Origin: Zygnema cylindricum
Taxonomy: Eukaryota; Streptophyta; Zygnematophyceae; Zygnematales; Zygnemataceae
Assembly (NCBI GenBank): GCA_037447655.1
Contig: JBBHKE010001022.1
Location: 126,001 to 190,000, forward strand
Direction: 5' to 3'
Length of the DNA stretch: 64,000 nt
The position numbers were made by a program, and so were the translations under genes. Shown piece after piece: positions 43,297 to 53,287 of this stretch. The stretch's first letter is position 1, and the number at the start of each line of letters is the position of its first letter. Below the pieces are notes generated by a model. That model was given only the letters and a program-made list of their open reading frames with translations. It did not search any database and was not told the DNA's origin.

Positions 43297-43316
43297 AGAG
43301 TGACTTAAGTCACTCT
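43297..43316. promoter_or_regulatory. 20-bp perfect palindrome in LTR
   Basis: AGAGTGACTTAAGTCACTCT, present identically in the 3' LTR at 49982-50001. It contains TGAC and GTCA in inverted order, as in W-box or bZIP sites. A regulatory role is inference. Confidence 0.5.
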
Positions 43317-43326
43317 CAACAAAAGG

Positions 43327-43410
43327 TTTAGTCCGGCAGGACTCGAACCCTCGACCGGCAAAGCGTGGCGTAGCCGTTAGCTCTAACCAGTCTGTCGTAT
43401 AAGTTCGTTA
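43327..43410 (-). other. tRNA-like cassette antisense in 5' LTR of A
   Basis: On the minus strand: CAGACTGGTTAGAGC (A-box/D-arm-like) and 40-odd bases later GGTTCGAGTCC, a perfect Pol III B-box consensus. The acceptor and anticodon stems do not fold cleanly. The 3' LTR copy is at 50013-50097. Confidence 0.5.
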
Positions 43411-44162
43411 GGAGATATAAGGTTTCAATAATATTTAAACTCTTGTGTTATACAAAAATCATTTAACTGAAACTCTTTACGACACTCATAGATACGGTTT
43501 TACGAAATACGAAGTACTGTACTATATTGAAACGGATATTGCGCATTTTGTTTAGATAGCGAAACAAATATTTCACAAGTATTTATTGCGGTTGAGATTC
43601 CATTTCGCGTCAAATCTAACGGCGCACATCATCACAAAAATCTCGGAATGGTCACTTTGTCATTTAGTGACGTGGCATGACCTGGTGCCACGTGGAGAGA
43701 TGACATTCGATCGCGGGAATTTGGAAGAACGTACGGACGAGTGGGAAATAGACACGCGTCCGCCTAATGGCCTTGTCGTACACAAGGCGTACAGAAAGTA
43801 CATTGGCAGTAGTACTTTTTGGTTCTGTACACTGTTCTGATTGGTTCGTACAGGCAGTAGATAGGGGTTGTGAGAGAGAACTAGGAAAAACTAGGACTTA
43901 GGAAAAATCAGGTAGATAGTCCTCTCTCTTTTTGAGAGTTGTATAAATTGGCATCTTTGCCACCCTGTAACTTATCAGCTGGTTGGCAGTTTTCAGTGAT
44001 TCTTGTTGCTATGGACTCAGGGGAGTCCACGCTCCACAAGGGTGCTGTTAAATTTTCAGTTTGCATTTTTGGGCATTAGTGGTTGGGGCTTGAATTGGGT
44101 TAGTTAAACACTATCTAGAGGCTTTTTGAATTCTGTAGTCGAATGGAGGACACAAAATTGCA

Positions 44163-44177
44163 GGTTATGGGCCCACC
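44163..44177 (+). promoter_or_regulatory. Primer-binding site, half-tRNA type
   Basis: GGTTATGGGCCCACC starts directly after the LTR end CA. It is the reverse complement of GGTGGGCCCATAACC, the anticodon-arm segment of plant initiator tRNA-Met as I recall it (CAT anticodon in the middle). It does not fit the usual 3'-end PBS TGGTATCAGAGC. Repeated in element B (52350-52364, one mismatch) and in C (56245-56259, two mismatches). Confidence 0.75.
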
Positions 44178-44760
44178 CTCTAGGGTGCCTACCTTCAATG
44201 GATCTGGGTTCATCTATTGGGAAGCCATGATGATAAGAGATTTGTGTGAAAAACGATACTAGGGTATCGTCAGTGGACAAGTGAAACGTCCACCTTCGCG
44301 AACTCCACCTGGATTTGGAAGAGCGAGGTTTCTTATAGCAACGGTTGCCTCAGCGGAGGAGGTAGATGATGGGGACAGCAATGTGTCCGAAAAGGGAAAA
44401 GGGAAGGAGACACCCATTACACCTATTGCCACAATACCATGAGCGGCGACCGTGGAGACCACGGAGAACGATACTCAAATGTGGGAGGATGTAAACATGG
44501 CTGCGAAGAACTTCATTCTCAGGCATCTCACTCAAGCTTTGGTCACTCCTCATCTTCACATTTACAAGGCCGAGGAGTTGTGGGAGAGTTTGGTGGAGAT
44601 TTATGGAGCTGGAATTATTCAGGAGCTCCAGTTGGCTGAGCAAAAGCTAGTGAGTTACACTTACAAAGGAGGAAAGATGTTAGATTACTGTAATGATCTT
44701 TCTTGTTTGTATATGGAGATGGAAAGTGCCAGGTGGACAGGTACAATGAAAATGAAAGTT

Positions 44761-44824
44761 AACACCCTCATCATGAAGTTACCAGATGAGTGAACACCCT
44801 CATCATGAAGTTACCAGGTGAGTT
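44761..44824. repeat. 32-bp tandem duplication in gag
   Basis: Two copies of a unit beginning AACACCCTCATCATGAAGTT. It adds a stop and a frameshift; element B and C lack it. Confidence 0.85.
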
Positions 44825-45947
44825 CGAGAACATAGTGTACCGAGTACAAGAAATGCATGATAATTCATGGAAAAAGAACACAGTGGTCAAGATGATACTT
44901 GTGCAGGAAAAAACAATAGAGATTAGGAGAGGTGGGAAGAGCATTCAAGCTTTAGCAGCAAGAGGGGACTAATGGGGGAAGGACCCAAGAAACCTTACAA
45001 AGGGGAAAGAGATCATTTTGGGGGACAAAGGCCCCCAAATGTTCTTTGTCATTTTTGCAAAAAGCCGAAACACTTCATCGCAGATTCTGTCAAGTTGTCG
45101 GAGCTGAGGCTCTAAGAGAACCGTGGAGGGGGTTCTTCTGGAGGGAAGAAAAAGACACTTGTGGTTACAAAAGTGACAAGAGAAACCGAGGATGAGTCCT
45201 CTGAGGAGGATGGGGAGCTTCTTCTTGACGAGAGTCTGGAGGAGAAGGAGATCCCTCGGAGACAGAAGTTTGCACTTGGAGCAATTCGGGAAGCTCCACA
45301 AGAAGGATGGATTATCGACTCAGTTGCATCCATGAATATGTGTCGTGATAAAGAACTCTTCACTAAGCTAAGAAAGATCGCTACTGTAGAGATATAGTAT
45401 GGGGGTGGGAGAGTGGCTACTACAGATCTAGTGGGATCACTAGATCTGAAAGTCTTAGTGGAGGGTAAGACTTCTATACTTACATTCTCAGATATACTCT
45501 ACATTCCTCAGCTGAGTAAAAATCTTGTCTCTCCATCTGTGCTAGATGACAAGGAGTTTGATACCTTCACTAGAAAGGGAGTCTTAACAGCTAAGAATGG
45601 GGATGAAGTTTACTTCACGGTAAATGAGGGTAGCCAATGAATGTTTAAGCTTAACCTGAGTAATGAAAAGAAAAATGCTTATTATGTTGGTGTTCCTAAG
45701 TTGATGATTTGGCATAAGCGGTTGGGGCATGTGCATTTTGATAGGTTGAGGGAAATGAAAAAGCTTGGGGTTGTAGAAGGCATTCAATTTGGGGATAATG
45801 AAATGATGGATGATTGTAGTGGCTGTGCTCAAGGTAAGGCTCACAGACTTCCCTTTCCCAAAGCCGCCACATATAGAGGTGAGAAAGTGTTACACTTGGC
45901 CCACACAGATATTTGGGGACCAGCAAAAGTACCTTCGGTTGGAGGAA

Positions 45948-47113
45948 TGTCATGCCGCATGGTATCAGATGCATGCGCGTACAACATTTTGCATGCGTAC
46001 ACGATATTGCGCACGCACGCACAATATTGTGCTCGCGCGCGCGATATTTTGCATGCGTGCAAAATACGGTGCACGCACGCGCCATATTGTGTCCACGGGC
46101 ACGATATTGTGCACGCGCGCGCGATATTCGCCGCGCGAGTGATTTCATTTACGCGCGCACGATATCATTCTCGCACACACGATATTTCGGCGTGCGTGTA
46201 TGATTTTCGCTCGCACGTGCGACCGCGATTTATTTATGTTTGATGTGTACGCGATTTGCGTACACGTCTAATAGAAAAAATACTAATTTCGTGCGTGGTA
46301 CCATGTCGTTTCGTGAGCAGGTACACATTTTTCAAGTATTTCGTGCGATACCATATATTTCGTGCGATATGTTTCATTTTGTGCGTACGCACGCGATTTT
46401 GGGAGTATCGACTTGAAGTATCGTTTGGAGGCGTATTGCGATTTCCGAGCGACGCTTCGATACATATGTTTATTTAAGTCGCGAACTCATGCAGGGTCGC
46501 GCATACATGTAGTTAGGGAGGGTTTTTACCCTCGGACAGTGGATTATGCGGAACGTGCGGCAAACAATGTCGGCCGCCTATTGGCCAACATTCTAAGTAG
46601 TTCTTTCATGTGAACTAGCCTAGACTTAGGTTAGGGTTTGCGTAGGCGTAGCGTAGCTAATACTTAGTCCATTTTCAGACTTAGAATTTCTAGCTTTTGG
46701 ACAAGAATTTTCTCTTGGCGGCGGAGCTTTTCTCTTGCTCTCTCTCTCACCGATTGCTCAAGTTGCTTCCTTTCTTTTGCTAGCTAGCTGTAGAGGCTAG
46801 ATAGTTTACGTACATTCTCCTTTGTAATTCTGCCCACGCTTTTAATCCACGCGGCTCAAAGCCAAGTCCGGAAGGTTTCCCTCCAACTTGTGTCATATTT
46901 GGGAAGTGGTAGATTGGAGTTTGTGTGGAGAAGCATCCGGATCCGGCTGCCCTTCCCACGGACAGCTGAACGGTTTGGGTGTTGGTATTTGTGTTGTTTG
47001 TATTTTCGGTTGGGAATGGAAGGGTGATTTTTGGCCGAATTTGGAGTTTTCCTTGTTTTTGGTTGGAATTATTTATTTTGCTTCGTTGCTTTCTTATGAG
47101 ATAACTCTTGACA
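45948..47113. mobile_element. Foreign insert in element A integrase
   Basis: About 1.17 kb beginning TGTCATGCC and ending CTTGACA, so LTR-like TG..CA ends with a 5-bp inverted repeat. It is bordered by 105-bp direct repeats of integrase sequence (45843-45947 and 47111-47215, about 6% different). The left third is an array of CGCGCG/ATATTGTGC units; the right part (46610-46900) looks like an LTR or leader. GGTATCAGATGC at 45961 resembles a normal copia PBS. Confidence 0.6.
45965..46275. repeat. Alternating purine-pyrimidine array, period about 24-26 bp
   Basis: About ten degenerate units alternating ATATTGTGC-like words with runs such as CACGCGCGCGCG. Such runs can adopt Z-DNA. Frames across it are open only because of the repeat. 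Confidence 0.75.
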
Positions 47114-49794
47114 GACTTCCCTTTCCCAAAGCCGCCACATATAAAGGTGAGAAAGTGATAGATTTGGTCCACACAGATATTTGGGGACCTGCAAAAGTAC
47201 CTTCGGTTGGAGGAAAGAGGTTTATGATGACAATAACCGATGACAGGTCTAGGTACTTTAAAGTCTACTTTCTGAAAACAAAGTCTGAAGCATCAACTTA
47301 CTCAAAGAATATAAATGCTGGAGTGAGAAGTTCCAAGAAACCCCCATTAAGAGCAGAAGTAGTAATAATGGGGGGGAATATACCTCTAACCAATTTGAGG
47401 AATATTTGAGAGATGAGGGAGGGCAGCATCTGAGAAATGTACCATATAACTCGGAACAAAATGGGGTAGCTGAGAGGTTAAATCGAACACTAAGAGACAT
47501 TGTATGCAGTATGTTGGCCGACTAGAAAATAGGAAAGAGATTTTGGGTAGAAGCAATGAACTGTGCCAACTACATTAAGAATAGAGTCCTTCCCTCAGCT
47601 GTAAAGGGAGTGACACCTTATGAGAGATGGGTTGGAAGGAAACTTTATATCTCACACCTTAAAGTATTCGGTAGCCAGGTGTACAGTCTTGACACGGATA
47701 GAAAAAACTGGAAACTAGATGCTAAGGGAAAACCTGGATACTTTGTGGGATATGATGAGGATGTTAAGGGATTTAGAGTCTATGACTTAGCAAAGAAAGA
47801 TATCATTTTTGGGCAAACACTTAGTTGTCATGGATGAAGGGAAGTCATTTGACCCCTTCAAATATACAAAATAGATAAGAATCAGATTTGAGTCCGAAAG
47901 TGAGGAGAACTCGGTCCTTCCTGAAAGGGACATGAGTGAAACCGTGATTGCAGATTCAGGGGAGATCCAAGATGCAAGAGAATCACCGGAAACCTCACAT
48001 ACTCCTATGGACTTCGAGGAGATAGAAGAAGCGGGACAAGAATCGGCTTCCATGGACAAGGGAGCCGATGACACAGTGAGAAGAAATCCAAGACTTCCAT
48101 CTATTCCCGCTTCGGAGTTTGAGGGAGGAAGGAGGAGCAGCAAAACGATACAAGAATAACAAGCCGCGCATAAGGTAACTAAGCTATCTCACCCAGATGA
48201 GCCTCAGTCTTACTCAGAGGCAGTGAATAGTCCAAAGAAAGAAAGATGGATTAGAGCCATAAATGATGAGATGGCTTCTATCATGGAAGGAAATACTTGG
48301 GAACTAGCGGATTGCCCCGCAGACAGAAAACCTATTCGGTGTAAATGGGTAATTGAACTAAAACTGAACCCAGATAATACCATTGAGAGATATAAGGCGC
48401 GATTCGTAGTGAAGGGGTTCACCCAACAAGAGGGGATTGACTATGAGGAGACCTTTGCTCTGTTGTTTGGTTCCCCTCAGAAAGGATCCTCCTCAGTCTG
48501 GCAGCAGCGGAAGACATGGAAATCCATCAGATGGACATTAAGACAGCTTTTTTTAATGGTGAGTTAGAGGAAGAAATTTTCATGAGGCAACCCGAGGGGT
48601 TCGTGGAAGAAGGGGAAGAGAGCAAAGTCTGCAGGCTCATAAAATCCTTATATGGACTGAAGCAGACTCCCCGACAGTGGAATAAGAAACTAGATGAGTT
48701 TCTCACCAATCTGGGATATATCCGTATCAGCTCTGACCATTCTATCTATATGTTTGAAGATGAGAATAGTGCCATTTTTATTGCAATTTATGTGGATGAT
48801 CTGCTTGTGTTAAGTAAGTCTTTGGAGAAGATTAATAGGCTAAAGAAAGATCTTAGGGGCAGATTTAATATGAAGGATTTAGGGGAGGCAAAATATATTT
48901 TGGGGATCCAAATGGAGAGAGATAGGGTGAAGAAGATCATCAAACTTACTCAGAAAGAAGCAATAGGTAATATGCTTGAGAAATTCCAGATGGAAAATTC
49001 TAACAATTGTTCTACTCCAATGGACTTGAAAAAAGTAAGTGATGGGAGTGTAGAAGGAGGTGTGATGATCTTAGACGATCAAATGAGTATAGAGGAGAGA
49101 GAGTTTATGAAGTCGATCGCTTATAGACAGATCGTAGAAAGTTTTATCTTTTTTATGAACTATACCAGGCCGGACATAGCGCCAGCAGTTGGAGTACTCA
49201 GTAGGAGTCTTAATGATCCTAGGAAGAGAGACTGGGAGGCATCCAAGAGAGTCATGAGATATCTGGTGGGAGCTAGAGAGTTATGGTTGCATTTGGGAGG
49301 AAAGCACATTGACATCACTACTTGGAGTGACGCCAGTTATGGAGACGCACCTATGAGACAATGCACTTTTGGGTATGTGTTGTATGTTGGAGAAGGTGCT
49401 TGTTGTTTGAGTAGTAAGCAACAAGAGGTGGTTGCTCAGTCCACTATGGAGGCTCAGTACATGGCCCCTTGTTCTGCTGTGAAAGAGTTGATGTGAGTCA
49501 AGACCTTGCTGTAAGAATCGGGGTATATGAAGGAGGGAGTGCATGAAGTGTTTTGTGATAATCAAGCGGCCATAGCGATTGCAGCCAATCCAAAACACCA
49601 TTTTATGGCTAAACATATAGACATAAGAATAAGTTTTGTAAGAGAAAAAGTGGAGAAAAAAATTGTATATCTTGTATATAGATCTGATGAGGAAATGGTG
49701 GCTGACATGATGACCAAACCTGTGCCCTCTCCAAAGTTAAAATATTGTAGGGAAAAATGTGGATTAAAAGAAATGTTAAAATTAGACTAGAAAA

Positions 49795-49803
49795 TAAGGG
49801 GAG
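49795..49803 (+). promoter_or_regulatory. Polypurine tract of element A
   Basis: ATAAGGGGAG directly before the 3' LTR TG. Typical site for plus-strand priming. Confidence 0.75.
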
Positions 49804-50846
49804 TGTTGAAATAAGTAGTTTTTGTATTTTCTAGGTCTAAATTAATTAACGGAAAACATATAAAGAAAATGTAGGCAGCCTGCCTCCATCTCTTCTCTCT
49901 TACCCCCATACTTGTTGTAGTCACTGAAGGAGAGAGAGAGCAATGGAGCCATGGCTGCCTCAGCTCCATAGGAAGGACTAAAGAGTGACTTAAGTCACTC
50001 TCTACAAAAGGTTGAGTCCGGCAGGACTCGAAACCCCGATCGGCAGAGCGCGGCCTAGCCGTTAGCTCTAACCAGTCTGTCGTATAAGTACGTTAGGAGA
50101 TATAGGGTTTCAATAATATTTAAACTATTGAGTTATACAGAAATCATTTAACTGAAACTCTTTACGGAACGCATAGATACAGTTTTACGAAATACAAAGT
50201 ACTGTACTGAATTGAAATGGATATTGCAAATATTGTTTCGACAGCGAAACAAACATTTGGCAAGTATTTATTATGGCTGAGATTCCATTTCGCGTCAAAT
50301 CTAACGGCGCACATCATTGCCGAAATCTCGGAATGGTCACTTTAGAATTTAGTGACGTGGCATGACCTAGCGCCAAGTTGAGAGATGACATTCAGTCGCG
50401 GGAATTCTGAGGAACGTTCGGACGAGTGGAAAATAGACACGCGTCCGCCTTATGGCCTTGTCGTACAGAGGTCGTAGAGAGAGTTCATCGGCAGTAGTAC
50501 TTTCTGGTACTGTACAGTGTTCTGATTAGTTTGTAGAAGCAATAGATAGGGGTTGTGAGAGAGAACTAGGAAAAACTAGGACTTAGGAAAAATCAGGTAG
50601 ATAGTCCTCTCTCTTTGAGAGTTTGTATAAATTGGCATCTTTGCCATCCTATAACTTATCGGCTGGTTGGCTGTTTTCAGTGATTTTTTTTGCTACATAA
50701 TCAGTGGAGTCCAAGCTGCAGAGGGGTGTAGTCAAATTGTCAGTTTGCCTTTTTGGGCAGCAATGGTTGTGGCTTGAAGTGGGTTAGTTAAATACTATGT
50801 AGAGGCTTCCTGAATTCTGTAGTCCAATAGAGGACACAGAATTGCA
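49804..50846 (+). repeat. 3' LTR of element A
   Basis: 1043 bp, same ends as the 5' LTR, with scattered substitutions and small indels. The ATG seen at 44143 is ATA here. Confidence 0.9.
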
Positions 50847-52364
50847 ACCAGCATAGTAAAGTTTGATTTTTTCATTACTTAAAAGAAGCCTGAACATTCC
50901 TTGGCTACCTTTCTAAGCAGTGAAATACACATCTTCCTCAAAGCTAGCTGTAAAAACTCCTATTCTGATGCTAGTTTCGAAACCTTTATCATCTAATATA
51001 GATGTAGAGATAAGGTTTTTGTTTAACTCCGGGATAAACAATACATCTGAGAATGTAACTATTGAGGTTTTTCCCTCCACTATGACTTTCAGATCTACCG
51101 ATTCCTACATAAGTAGTGGTAACTACCCTCCCATCCCCATATTCAATCTCTAATGTGGGGATCTTTTTCAACTTAGTGAACACATGCTTATCCTTCCACA
51201 TGTGCATCGAGGCACTTGAATCCACAATCGAGCCTCCTTCTTTCAGTCCAGCTAAAGCACATTTCTGCTTCCGTGGAATTTCGACTTCTGTCTTTGCCTC
51301 CAACTCCTCATCCAATAGAAGTTCGTCGTCCTCCTCATCGGATTCCTCCTCGAGTACATGTGTCACAAGTGCCTTTTTCTTCCCTCGTGGCTGACACCTG
51401 GTGTTCCCCTCCTTTATCCGAAGCTCGGTCAGTTTGGTACATTCCGCCATGTTATGCCCGGGTTTTTTGCAAAAATGACAAAGCCCCTTAGATCCCCTTG
51501 TTTTGGACTCATCGGATTGATTTTTCTGATCTTCCCCTCTATGACTTCCAAAGGGGTTTCCGTGAATCTTTGTTTCTCCAAATTGCTCCGGCCGCCAAGG
51601 CTTGTCCACTCTTAACTCCCCTCCGGATTTTGATTGTATTCTCTCGGACGAGGATCATACCAGCTACTAAATTCCATATCCACTTGGAGTCCGGCAGATC
51701 CTGTACCCAGTTCACAATGTTCTCAAACTCATCGGGTAGTTTCATGAGTAAGCTGTGAACCTTTGCCTTCTCGGTTTCTACTTTTCCGGCACACTCTAAG
51801 TCCATGAAGAGTATAACCAACTAATTGCAGAAATCGAGCATCTATTCTCCTTTGTGAAAGTATCCATTGATATTTTGCTCTGCCAACTTCTGTTCCTGAA
51901 TCGTACCGCTTCGGTACATCTCTATAAGCGCATTCCACAAATCGGATACCCTTTCCACCTGCTACTGAGGACTTGCGAGTCCTTATGTGAGATGACGGAG
52001 GAAAAAATGCTTGGTTGCCATGTTGTTGTAGTCCGTCGTATCGATGTTATTCTCCTCATTCCTCGGAATAGGAGACATGAAAGCAGATCCGGTTGCTATA
52101 GGTGTGGTTATCTCTTTTTCTTTCCCCTTTTCCATCACGATGCTTTCTTCGTGTTCTGAGTCCTCAGATGGTGGTGGATTTGGTTTCCTACCAAATCTGC
52201 TTCCTTGAAACCCTAGTGGGATAGTAGGATTGGATGGGCGCTTTACTCGCCCACTCGCTATTCCCCAAAATCTTTTCTCACATAGGGCTCCTATCATCCT
52301 AATCTCCCAATAGATGAACCTAGTCCCATTGAATATAGGCACTCTAGAGAGTGGGCCCATAACC
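50847..52364 (-). pseudogene. Element B gag and protease, minus strand
   Basis: Reads from 52384 or 52360 downward: LQVMGPLSRVPIFNGTRFIY, FWGIASGRVKRPSNP, acidic linker, FLRHLT, Gag core with LLMKLPDEFENIVNWVQDLP, intact zinc knuckle CHFCKKPGHNMAEC, and protease VDSSASMHMWKDKHVF. Further down STSILDDKGF-like sequence and a GAG-preINT start, then cut at 50847 by element A. Several frame breaks. Confidence 0.8.
52350..52364 (-). promoter_or_regulatory. Half-tRNA PBS of element B
   Basis: Plus strand AGTGGGCCCATAACC, that is 14 of 15 bases of the complement of the element A PBS, adjacent to the LTR end at 52365. Confidence 0.75.
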
Positions 52365-53084
52365 TGCAACTCTAAGACCTCCATTGGTACTCAGAGTAGA
52401 TTACTTTTTAGAAGCCTCTAGGATAACCTCAATCCCGAAGTCTTTGTGTAAGTATTGCTAACACCTTGACATAATACAGACTAACAAGACTTCACCCCTT
52501 GGAAGTACAGACTCCCTTGAGTAAGTCGCAAAAAGAATTGTTGAATTTGCTCCCCTGAGCAGTAAATTATCAATGGTCAAAGATAACCTTTTATACAAAA
52601 GCTCTCTGAGAGAAAGAGGCGGCTACCTCTAATTTTCCTAAGTCCTAAACCCCTCTCTAAACCCTCTAATACTGAAGTACGGAGCCAATCAAATTACTGT
52701 ACAATAGAAAGGTACTTGGCTCGTAGTACTTTCTGTACGGCCATTGTACGACATGGCCAAGAAGGCGACGCCTGCCATATCCATGTTTGCCATGGTATGT
52801 TCCGGAGATGCCGCTATCCAATGTCATGTTGCCACGTGTTATCCCGTGTGGCTGTGATAGCAAACCGCCTAATCGTCCATTCCATAATCCCGGCTTCTTC
52901 CTCTACCGTCGGATTGATATCGGCTTTAATTCAGGGCCGTTTAAATTACATCTGTGTTTTTTGACGTAACTATATCTATCTATCTCTATGTGATTGTGGT
53001 CCGTTCGTGAGTTAAATGAACTTCTATATTTTCACATCTTTTAGTAGCTTTTGTACCTATTATACTTAGCAAAGGTCCTAGTTT

Positions 53085-53155
53085 ATAGGCCAAAGCTACT
53101 GGCTACAAGCAGATTGACAAACGGTAGGTACCAGGAACAAATCCTGGGTCCGTTA
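53085..53155 (+). other. tRNA-like cassette in LTR of B
   Basis: GGCCAAAGCTACTGGCTAC followed by GGTACCAGGAACAAATCCTG, aligned in position with the cassettes at 43327, 41930 and 55420. More decayed than the copy in A. Confidence 0.4.
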
Positions 53156-53287
53156 ACCTTTTTGATAAGTTTACCAAGGAGGGCTGCCTTCAAACTCTAA
53201 TGGAAGCGTAGGCAGCCATGGCTCTAGCTTCCTCTCCAGCCTTTAGTGACTACGTCAAGTATGGGGGCTAGAGAGAGAAGTTAGAAG

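Larger units (their letters stand above)
43118..44162 (+). repeat. 5' LTR of element A
   Basis: 1045 bp, TGTTGAAATAAG to ATTGCA. Holds a 20-bp palindrome (43297-43316), a tRNA-like cassette (43327-43410, antisense), a CCACGTGG word, and near the end an ATG (44143) that reads in frame into Gag. Confidence 0.9.
44143..45640 (+). pseudogene. Element A gag and protease, broken
   Basis: Starts MEDTKLQVMGPPSRVP or at the second Met inside the PBS. Recognisable: FIYWE block, copia Gag (LWESLVEIYGAG, LMMKLP-like block), zinc knuckle CHFCKKPKHFIADS with its last Cys replaced by Ser, and protease WIIDSVASMNM instead of DSGAS. Stops at about 44260 and 44441, a 32-bp tandem duplication at 44761-44824 that breaks the frame, and more stops after 44970. 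Not functional. Confidence 0.8.
45641..49790 (+). pseudogene. Element A integrase, RT and RNase H, broken
   Basis: Order: MIWHKRLGHV and CSGCAQGKAHRLPFPK (integrase zinc leader), DIWGPAKVPSVGG, an insert (45948-47113), then a repeated RLPFPK...PSVGG and MMTITDDRSRYFKVYF (integrase core), NRTLRD, then RT from KWVIELKLNPDNTIERYKAR, MDIKTAFFNGELEEEIF, SLYGLKQTPRQWNKKLDEF, YVDDLLVL, and RNase H with HIDIRISFVREKV ending DMMTKPVPSPKLKYC. Stops and shifts separate the blocks, for example near 47407, 47523, 48157 and 49496. Confidence 0.85.
43118..50846 (+). mobile_element. Ty1/copia element A (full span, defective)
   Basis: 7.7 kb: 5' LTR 43118-44162, PBS 44163-44177, gag-protease 44143-45640, integrase/RT/RNase H 45641-49790, polypurine tract 49795-49803, 3' LTR 49804-50846. 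Integrase before RT marks the copia superfamily. Flanks ACTAG (43113-43117) and ACCAG (50847-50851) form a 5-bp target duplication with one change. It carries a 1.17-kb foreign insert at 45948-47113 and many stops. It sits inside element B, so B is older. Confidence 0.9.

Noticed and set aside
45696-46243. Open frames with His/Ala/Arg repeats on both strands
   Set aside because: Artefacts of the CGCGCG array; not protein genes.
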